A DNA stretch of 48,869 bases from a virus, in IMG/VR virus record IMGVR_UViG_3300005600_000038, positions 1-48,869 of that record, one strand, 5' to 3'. How positions within the stretch are numbered: position 1 is the stretch's first letter; each line of letters starts with the position of its first letter. Below the pieces are notes generated by a model, which was given only the letters and a program-made list of their open reading frames with translations, was not told where the DNA came from and made no database searches. Shown here piece after piece: positions 44,486 through 48,869 of the stretch. The position numbers and the translations under genes are program-made.

Positions 44486-44886
44486 CTGACCCGAAACTGC
44501 CCACCGTTGAGGAGGCGAAGCGGCTGCGGGAAGCGGCAAACAAAGGTCAACCACCAGAGGCAGAGAGGCAATATGTCGCCGCTGCTCTCCGATCTTTCGT
44601 CCCCATGGCGGAACGGATCGAAGAACTGGACCAGCGCTTAGAGGTCGAGGAGAGCCATCACGAGGCGTCACGCGAGCGGATTGCGGAGCTGGAGGGGCAG
44701 CAGAAGAAGGCGCTGGACATCGCTATCCGGTACGGCGGAATCAACGGCGACCACCACAAGGCCTGGGTTATTGACCAGATCGTGAGGGCCCTCACTGGGG
44801 ACGACTACGAGAGAGTCGTTGCTGAAGCCTGTGCCGGCGAGGATGGCCCGGACACCTACACGTGGGACGAAGGGATTGCACCATGA
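44482..44886 (+). CDS. Hypothetical protein with conserved phage C-terminal domain
   Basis: 134 residues from ATG 44482 (ATGA overlap). Acidic helical N-terminal two thirds with coiled coil (MAERIEELDQRLEVEESHHE, RIAELEGQQKKALDIAI). The last 45 residues, KAWVIDQIVRALTGDDYERV to TYTWDEGIAP, match a short domain that recurs in many tailed-phage accessory proteins. Function unknown. Confidence 0.65.
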   Translation: MTDPKLPTVEEAKRLREAANKGQPPEAERQYVAAALRSFVPMAERIEELDQRLEVEESHHEASRERIAELEGQQKKALDIAIRYGGINGDHHKAWVIDQIVRALTGDDYERVVAEACAGEDGPDTYTWDEGIAP

Positions 44887-45227
44887 ACCTCAAAGACCTC
44901 ACGCCCGATATGCGGGAAGCGCTGGTAGAGGCGCTGGAGAATGATGGGCGCTTCTCCGACCGTGGCACCGCTGCTTGCTTCAACTTTCCCGAGGGGGTTG
45001 TTCATGTCGACTTCAATCAAAAGCTGGTGCTCGGCCCCTGGGGCGCTCTCGTCGCCGAGCTGCTGAAGGTGAACAAACGCATCCTCAAGATGAACCACTA
45101 TGGTGATGCAGATAGAGCGATTCGAGAACTAAAGGCCGAAATCGCCGACTTCCGCGCCCGCCTCGAAATCGCCAAGAAAGCCATGGGGCCGCTTGGCGTG
45201 CCGCCGACGCCGGAGGAGGGGAAGTGA
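44883..45227 (+). CDS. Hypothetical accessory protein
   Basis: 114 residues. NLKDLTPDMREALVEALEND at the start, a short beta core (VVHVDFNQKLVLGPWGALVA) and a charged C-terminal helix (ELKAEIADFRARLEIAKKAM). No family recognised. Continues the four-base-overlap chain; its stop overlaps GTG 45224. Confidence 0.6.
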   Translation: MNLKDLTPDMREALVEALENDGRFSDRGTAACFNFPEGVVHVDFNQKLVLGPWGALVAELLKVNKRILKMNHYGDADRAIRELKAEIADFRARLEIAKKAMGPLGVPPTPEEGK

Positions 45228-45523
45228 AACCGCCGAACGGGATGAGCTGGATCGATTGGGCGGAAAAGCCTCTTCTTGCACAACTAAACCCTTACAAGAC
45301 TGTGGAGAAAATGACTGACACCCTAAGCCCCGAAGCCATCGCCTACATTGTGGCTTGGAAGCAGAGCGGGAATGAGCCGCGACCCCTTGAAGACGTATGG
45401 GCTGTAGGCTGCTGTATCGAACATGTGGACATAGACACGGAACGACTAAGCCTCGCCGGCCTCACCATCGCCGCCCAAGCCGAGGAGATAGCGCGGCTAA
45501 AAAAACTGGCAGGTGAGCAGTGA
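45224..45523 (+). CDS. Hypothetical accessory protein
   Basis: 99 residues starting at GTG. Contains LSPEAIAYIVAWKQSGNEPR (about 34-53) and a C-terminal coiled helix (LTIAAQAEEIARLKKLAGEQ). Not recognised. An internal ATG at 45311 (MTDTLSPEA) could give a shorter product of 70 residues and looks plausible as an alternative start. Confidence 0.55.
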   Translation: MKPPNGMSWIDWAEKPLLAQLNPYKTVEKMTDTLSPEAIAYIVAWKQSGNEPRPLEDVWAVGCCIEHVDIDTERLSLAGLTIAAQAEEIARLKKLAGEQ

Positions 45524-46185
45524 CCGACAACTCCCAGGCTTTTGTTGAGGCAGTTCAGCTCGATAAAGAAGGCATGCCCCATAGGGAGATTGCGAGACAA
45601 CTCGGTTTTGCGCAGTCGACGATAAGTGACTGGCTCAGCGGGAGAAGGGAACCTCGCATCGACAAGACCAGGCGTGAGCGTTTCATGGCAAAGGTATCCC
45701 CGGAACCCATGTCCGGATGCTGGCTATGGTGCGGCGCTACGAATGAGCACGGCTACGGCAACTTCTGGGACCGAGGCACGATGCGAAAAGCTCACCGAGT
45801 CTCCTTCGAGATGCATTGCGGTGAGATTGGGCGCGGGCAGTTTGTGCTGCACAAATGCGACACGCCCGGTTGCGTGAATCCAGGCCACCTTTGGCTTGGG
45901 ACGGGCAAAGACAATACAGCTGACATGGTTAAGAAGGGTCGCTGGAGAAACCGACGTAAGGACGCGGATGACCCATCTATGCGCAACTGCCGGAAGACAA
46001 AATCCGAGCTTCTGGCAGCACAGAAACGCATCGCCAAACTAGAAGCGGCGCTGAGGCAGGCGGGGGAGACGGCGGGGGAGTTCGTGGCGGTGCTGGCTGG
46101 CGAGTTTTCGTACAAAGAACTGTCGGAGCTGGAGTTCCAGATGCTGGAAACCCTTCGCGCCAACCTCAAGGAGTTGCTGCCGTGA
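45520..46185 (+). CDS. HNH endonuclease with N-terminal helix-turn-helix
   Basis: 221 residues. About 10-45 is a helix-turn-helix (GMPHREIARQLGFAQSTISD with WLSG). About 60-140 is an HNH_3-type nuclease: AHRVSF (His92), VLHKCD (His111, Cys113), CVNPGHLWLGT (Cys118, Asn120, His123) and DNTADMVKKGR. The C-terminal 60 residues are a coiled coil. Free-standing HNH enzymes are often homing endonucleases, but no intron is visible. The DNA-binding head could aim it at a specific site, including packaging or host targets. Confidence 0.85.
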   Translation: MTDNSQAFVEAVQLDKEGMPHREIARQLGFAQSTISDWLSGRREPRIDKTRRERFMAKVSPEPMSGCWLWCGATNEHGYGNFWDRGTMRKAHRVSFEMHCGEIGRGQFVLHKCDTPGCVNPGHLWLGTGKDNTADMVKKGRWRNRRKDADDPSMRNCRKTKSELLAAQKRIAKLEAALRQAGETAGEFVAVLAGEFSYKELSELEFQMLETLRANLKELLP

Positions 46186-46427
46186 GCGGCGTGACTCTAC
46201 ATACACCCCGTGAGCTTCCGCTCGGTTCCAAGGTTGTGGTGGACTGTTCCGATGGGTCCGACTTCTTGCTCCTGGGGCACATCGATGGCGTGTACCACAA
46301 CTGCCGAACGGAGCGCGGCAATCAGGCGCTGATGTTCATCGGGGAGCGGCTCGTGAGCCAGGGCGACGGCACGTTCCGGCCCGTCGATGCCCTTGGGAAG
46401 TATTCTTACGACAGGACAGGCTTGTGA
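46182..46427 (+). CDS. Small beta-rich hypothetical protein
   Basis: 81 residues from GTG. KVVVDCSDGSDFLLLGHIDG and ALMFIGERLVSQGDGTFRPV give a small beta fold. No recognised family. GTGA overlaps with both neighbours. Confidence 0.58.
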   Translation: MSGVTLHTPRELPLGSKVVVDCSDGSDFLLLGHIDGVYHNCRTERGNQALMFIGERLVSQGDGTFRPVDALGKYSYDRTGL

Positions 46428-46606
46428 CTGACCCGTGGCGGGACCTGGTCCAGCGTCGGGGGCCGGCGTTGTTGCTGGGCGGGTGTGTCATTGTTCATCC
46501 TACCCCTGGGGGTGGGTTGCAGCTGCTCACGCACCCGCTCCACGATTCGTTCACGAGGCAGCGGGCCATGATGGTGGCCTATGCTGTAGTGCAGAGGATG
46601 CCATGA
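46424..46606 (+). CDS. Small hypothetical protein
   Basis: 60 residues from GTG. Compact with PALLLGGCVIVHPTPGGGLQ and RAMMVAYAVVQRMP. Part of the overlap chain. No family recognised. Confidence 0.55.
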   Translation: MTDPWRDLVQRRGPALLLGGCVIVHPTPGGGLQLLTHPLHDSFTRQRAMMVAYAVVQRMP

Positions 46607-46794
46607 AGGACTGTTCGAAGCGTGGCGCCCCCTTCCCTGAGGGTGTGTTTGGGCGCGGTCAGGTGTTGGTGCTGACGCTGGGAGCCTGTATCGTGGGCGC
46701 GATACTTGGCTACATGCACGGCCTGGGTGACGGCATCAACGAAGTGTTGCCCGTTCTGCGGCGCTGCATGGAGGTAGCTCGCGGTGACCACTGA
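46603..46794 (+). CDS. Small membrane protein
   Basis: 63 residues from ATG 46603 (ATGA overlap). Contains one hydrophobic segment (VLVLTLGACIVGAILGYMHG, about 19-38) with a short charged tail (LPVLRRCMEVARGDH). Single-span membrane protein of unknown role. Longer in-frame starts upstream lie inside the preceding genes and are unlikely. Confidence 0.58.
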   Translation: MKDCSKRGAPFPEGVFGRGQVLVLTLGACIVGAILGYMHGLGDGINEVLPVLRRCMEVARGDH

Positions 46795-47047
46795 TGCCGA
46801 TTTGCTGGCCCATATTCAGGCTGTGGCGGCTCGGTGCCGGGCTGGGCTCCTGGAGGAGCCTCCGCCCCACCAAGGCGGCTACAGCCCGGCCTGGGTGCGC
46901 CGTCAGCTGCTGGGGCTCGTGGACCTGAGCCGGGTTTCGTATGCCCGGCTAATTCTGTGCATGAAAGTGGCTGGCTTTGAGCCGATTAATCCCGCTTCCA
47001 CCACTTACACGTTGAAGAATCATAACGGGGGCCAGTTCGGTGGCTGA
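46784..47047 (+). CDS. Hypothetical accessory protein
   Basis: 87 residues from GTG. Helical (DADLLAHIQAVAARCRAGLL, SPAWVRRQLLGLVDLSRVSY) with a basic end. Not recognised. The region after it becomes AT-richer and contains a distinctive inverted repeat. Confidence 0.58.
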   Translation: MTTDADLLAHIQAVAARCRAGLLEEPPPHQGGYSPAWVRRQLLGLVDLSRVSYARLILCMKVAGFEPINPASTTYTLKNHNGGQFGG

Positions 47048-47339
47048 GGTTGTGGCTGTTTTCAGCTGTGGGGGGCGTGTTCGTCGAATTAAGGGGCCAG
47101 TTAGGGGCTGCTACCATATATCTACTTTGGCCGCTTTTAGCCGCAAGGGGCGTCAGGGGCCGCAAATATTCTCCGTTCCGCTACATGCAACAAAGGCAGC
47201 ACATACAGCATTAACAGCAGCTGTTTTCGTTTCTAGAGATGGAATAGGGAGAAATGGCCGAATTTGGGCCGAACTGGCCCCCTGTAGGGAAAAATGGCTG
47301 ACTTTTGCAAAAATCTCAGAAGTCCAAACTAGCCCCTAA
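47040..47339 (+). CDS. Doubtful small ORF across an inverted-repeat region
   Basis: 99 codons from GTG overlapping the preceding gene. The sequence has no clear fold pattern, and an 18-base inverted repeat begins inside it and reaches its stop codon. Base composition differs from neighbours. It may be a real gene, but I favour a structured non-coding segment. Confidence 0.3.
   Translation: MAEVVAVFSCGGRVRRIKGPVRGCYHISTLAAFSRKGRQGPQIFSVPLHATKAAHTALTAAVFVSRDGIGRNGRIWAELAPCREKWLTFAKISEVQTSP
47092..47109 (+). repeat. 18-bp inverted repeat, left arm
   Basis: Perfect reverse complement of 47331-47348, bounding 257 bases. Contains a GGGGCC core. No flanking target duplication is obvious. Confidence 0.85.
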
Positions 47340-47348
47340 CTGGCCCCT
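47331..47348 (-). repeat. 18-bp inverted repeat, right arm
   Basis: Perfect reverse complement of 47092-47109. Three further GGGGCC/GGCCCC motifs occur nearby (47156, 47276, 47424). Confidence 0.85.
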
Positions 47349-47458
47349 AAATTGCCGAATATCCGGAGGGGGTGGAATCTCTACGCTTGTACTGAAAGGG
47401 CAGGTGGGGTATAAGCGGCAAAAGGGGCCGAAGCGGCACCGTGCAGCACAAGGGGCAC
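47349..47458. other. AT-richer gap before the last two genes
   Basis: About 110 bases with no gene. It includes a GGGGCC motif at 47424-47429. I see no clear promoter, but it may belong to the same structured region as the inverted repeat. Confidence 0.5.
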
Positions 47459-47809
47459 ATGATTAAGTTGACGATTTCGATAGATGAGACCGAGCTACCA
47501 GCCAACCATCCACTGATTGAGATGCTGGTGGGAGTGCTCCGGGTCGCCAAGACGGAGAAGGCCATCAAGGCCAACTACGAAACGGAGGCATGGCTGGAGG
47601 CGATCAAGCTCAACCCGGAGGTGGACACCACTCGGACGGATGTGCGCTATGCCGTGGAGCGCTACTGCGAGGAGCATGGCATCCCAAAACCAACCCTGCG
47701 CGGCATCTATGATGCGCTGAGGGCGATGGGCTGCCGCGAGAAGAAGATCCACGGGGTGCGGTACATCTGTGGAGTTGATACACTAGCCTCTGAGCCGGAG
47801 CTGTTCTGA
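47459..47809 (+). CDS. Hypothetical protein, possible winged helix
   Basis: 116 residues from ATG 47459 (AAGGGG upstream). N-terminus IKLTISIDETELPANHPLIE is beta-like; the C-terminal part (VRYAVERYCEEHGIPKPTLR, AMGCREKKIHGVRYICGVDT) has the order of a winged-helix domain. It sits after the inverted-repeat region and before a tail-completion-like gene. No family recognised; DNA binding is a reasonable guess. Confidence 0.55.
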   Translation: MIKLTISIDETELPANHPLIEMLVGVLRVAKTEKAIKANYETEAWLEAIKLNPEVDTTRTDVRYAVERYCEEHGIPKPTLRGIYDALRAMGCREKKIHGVRYICGVDTLASEPELF

Positions 47810-48507
47810 TGCCTGATAATGATCTTGAGAAGTACACGAAGGCCCTGATCCGCATCAGGGACAAGGCGATCCCGTTCGCGATGTTAAACGCTAACAACAC
47901 GCTGGGGCGGATGCTCCAAGTGAAGTGGAAACGGGAGCTGCAACGGACCATGACGCTACGCAACACGTGGACGCTCCGATCCGTCAAGCTGGTCAAGTCC
48001 CGCAAGCCCGACATCAACACTATGCGCACTATCGTAGGATCGCGGCTGGAGTACCTACGCAAAAACGAAGACGGGGGAGCCGTGGTGGGGCGTGGCAAGC
48101 ATGGCCTGGGCGTTCCCACCAACAAGGCCCGAACCGGGAACAGCTATAAGCGCCTGGTGGCGAGGCCGAACCGCATGCGCAACATCTTCGTGAAACCACG
48201 GAGGGGCAAGGGGCGGAAGCAGCGCAATGCAATCCAGATCCGCGAAGCCCGCAAGAACCGCAAAAACGTAGCGATGCTGGAGCTGTCCTCCGGAGGCTTC
48301 GGCTTTTTCAAAACGAAGGGCTCAAGCCCGAAGTCCAAGCTGAAGATGATTTGGGCCATCAACCGCAAGCGCATCCGCATCGATTCCAATCCGGCTATGA
48401 AGCGGGCTGTGAGGCAGGTGCTTCCCAAGCAAGGCCCCATCACCCTCGCGGCGATGAAAAGAGAGGTAGCAGAGGTGAGACGTAGGAGCGGACTGAAAGC
48501 TCAATGA
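47809..48507 (+). CDS. Tail-completion / virion morphogenesis-like protein
   Basis: 232 residues, strongly basic. The motif order ELQRTMTLRNTWTLRSVKLV, MRTIVGSRLEYLRKNEDGG and HGLGVPTNKART resembles phage tail-completion and HK97 gp10-like proteins (xxx-S-x-x-Y-x-x-x-x-E-x-G-G then GxPxxxAR). The C-terminal half is very Arg/Lys-rich. Placed just before the small terminase rather than in the head-neck cluster. Its start overlaps the previous stop. Carries the last GTTA-N5-TAAC copy. Confidence 0.6.
   Translation: MPDNDLEKYTKALIRIRDKAIPFAMLNANNTLGRMLQVKWKRELQRTMTLRNTWTLRSVKLVKSRKPDINTMRTIVGSRLEYLRKNEDGGAVVGRGKHGLGVPTNKARTGNSYKRLVARPNRMRNIFVKPRRGKGRKQRNAIQIREARKNRKNVAMLELSSGGFGFFKTKGSSPKSKLKMIWAINRKRIRIDSNPAMKRAVRQVLPKQGPITLAAMKREVAEVRRRSGLKAQ
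47883..47895. promoter_or_regulatory. GTTA-N5-TAAC palindrome, site 18
   Basis: GTTAAACGCTAAC, spacer AACGC, inside the tail-completion-like gene (ATG TTA AAC GCT AAC). Confidence 0.75.
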
Positions 48508-48515
48508 TGTCCCAC

Positions 48516-48527
48516 ATGTACGTACAT
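48516..48527. promoter_or_regulatory. 12-bp palindrome ATGTACGTACAT
   Basis: Perfect inverted repeat nine bases after the stop of the tail-completion-like gene, in a gap before the last small gene. Unique in the window as far as I can see. Could be an operator for the late region. Confidence 0.4.
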
Positions 48528-48612
48528 TTAGGCGACGTTGATCAGGTGCTAGCTTTCCCAATACACACGTCACACTACATGTGTTTTAGGGTGGGGGGTG
48601 AGGGATGCACCA

Positions 48613-48792
48613 ATGAGCCAGAATGCAATTACAGCACATGACATCAGTATGGTCCTTTCGTTGATGATGATACTGATGCTCACGTTTAAGATGAGTTTTA
48701 TTAACAGAAGAATCAGCAAGCTAGAACAAGGTGTTATTTATAAACACAGCGATGATGCGGAGGGGGCAGGCCCCTCTGACTCAATTCACTAG
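48613..48792 (+). CDS. Small membrane protein upstream of the cos region
   Basis: 59 residues from ATG 48613. A hydrophobic segment (ISMVLSLMMILMLTFKMSFI, about 10-29) is followed by a charged helix (NRRISKLEQGVIYKHSDDAE). The region is AT-richer than the rest of the genome. It precedes the cos/terminase region. Function unknown; could be a late or lysogeny-related membrane protein. Confidence 0.5.
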   Translation: MSQNAITAHDISMVLSLMMILMLTFKMSFINRRISKLEQGVIYKHSDDAEGAGPSDSIH

Positions 48793-48854
48793 AGAGACAA
48801 TGAGACATTCATTTTTGAAAAAAGGTACTGTGGAACACCCCGGGGGTACTCGCG
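48793..48854. other. Gap before the genome junction
   Basis: About 60 bases without a gene, running into the terminal repeat and candidate cos site. Contains CCCCGGGGG and CTCGCGAG-like dyads near 48838-48856 that may belong to the left half of cos. Confidence 0.45.
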
Positions 48855-48869
48855 AGTTGGTTTCGCGCC
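48855..48869. repeat. Terminal direct repeat, right copy
   Basis: Identical to positions 1-15; joins the genome ends. Confidence 0.9.

Noticed and set aside
47092-47348. Inverted-repeat segment as a miniature transposon
   Set aside because: No convincing target-site duplication and no transposase relation; kept only as a structured region.
3346-48745. About ten one-mismatch versions of GTTA-N5-TAAC (for example 3346, 16322, 17994, 21712, 39334, 40323)
   Set aside because: Their number is about what chance gives for one mismatch, so I did not count them as sites.
1-48869. tRNA genes, CRISPR arrays, integrase or transposase genes
   Set aside because: I looked for T-loop and cloverleaf patterns, regularly spaced repeats and catalytic signatures and found none that hold up by eye; a tRNAscan and HMM search would be decisive.

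Overview
The window is a complete, or almost complete, genome of a tailed double-stranded DNA phage of about 48.9 kb. The same 15 bases occur at positions 1-15 and 48855-48869, so the map closes on itself. The junction lies directly beside a sequence that resembles the right half of lambda cosN, so the contig ends may be the physical packaging ends. Head genes are lambda-like (GpA terminase, lambda-type portal, S49 protease with a nested scaffold, gpD-like and gpE-like shell proteins). Tail genes follow the Mu contractile-tail order (sheath, tube, frameshifted chaperone, tape measure, gpN, gpP, gp45, gp46, gp47, gp48). It is therefore a myovirus mosaic. A lipobox protein and a T7-lysozyme-type amidase point to a Gram-negative host; by eye the GC content is near 60%. 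I cannot name the host. I see no integrase, transposase, tRNA or CRISPR array.

Layout: (1) 186-28476, rightward late genes: terminase, head, neck, tail, fibres, lysis. (2) 28986-28466, two leftward genes converging on the endolysin. (3) 31405-29131, leftward recombination/replication block (PD-(D/E)XK exonuclease, an accessory protein, SSB, two small proteins) ended by a strong leftward terminator at 29048-29088. (4) 31494-32887, a rightward islet with a Cro-like regulator, a secreted lysozyme-like protein and a possible nucleotide hydrolase. (5) 34905-32775, leftward block with a ParB-like protein. (6) 35048-48507 and on to 48792, a long rightward block: a second Cro-like regulator, adenine methyltransferase, helicase, VRR-NUC nuclease, primase, D5-type helicase, then about 20 tightly overlapping small accessory genes and finally a tail-completion-like gene just before the terminase.

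The most striking signal is a fixed 13-bp palindrome, GTTA-N5-TAAC, present as 18 exact copies spread over the whole genome, inside genes, at stop codons and between genes, where about 0.3 would be expected by chance. The first spacer base is a purine in all 18. All nine copies inside genes lie in the one reading frame that avoids stop codons. A second palindrome, TGAAGANTCTTCA, is confined to gaps upstream of gene blocks and overlaps recognisable promoters. Two short paralogous helix-turn-helix proteins (31494 and 35048) and a ParB-like protein (33571) are the candidate readers. I read this as a genome-wide regulatory or partition-site system, comparable in layout to mycobacteriophage L5 stoperators or the dispersed centromere sites of phage N15, but with a different sequence.
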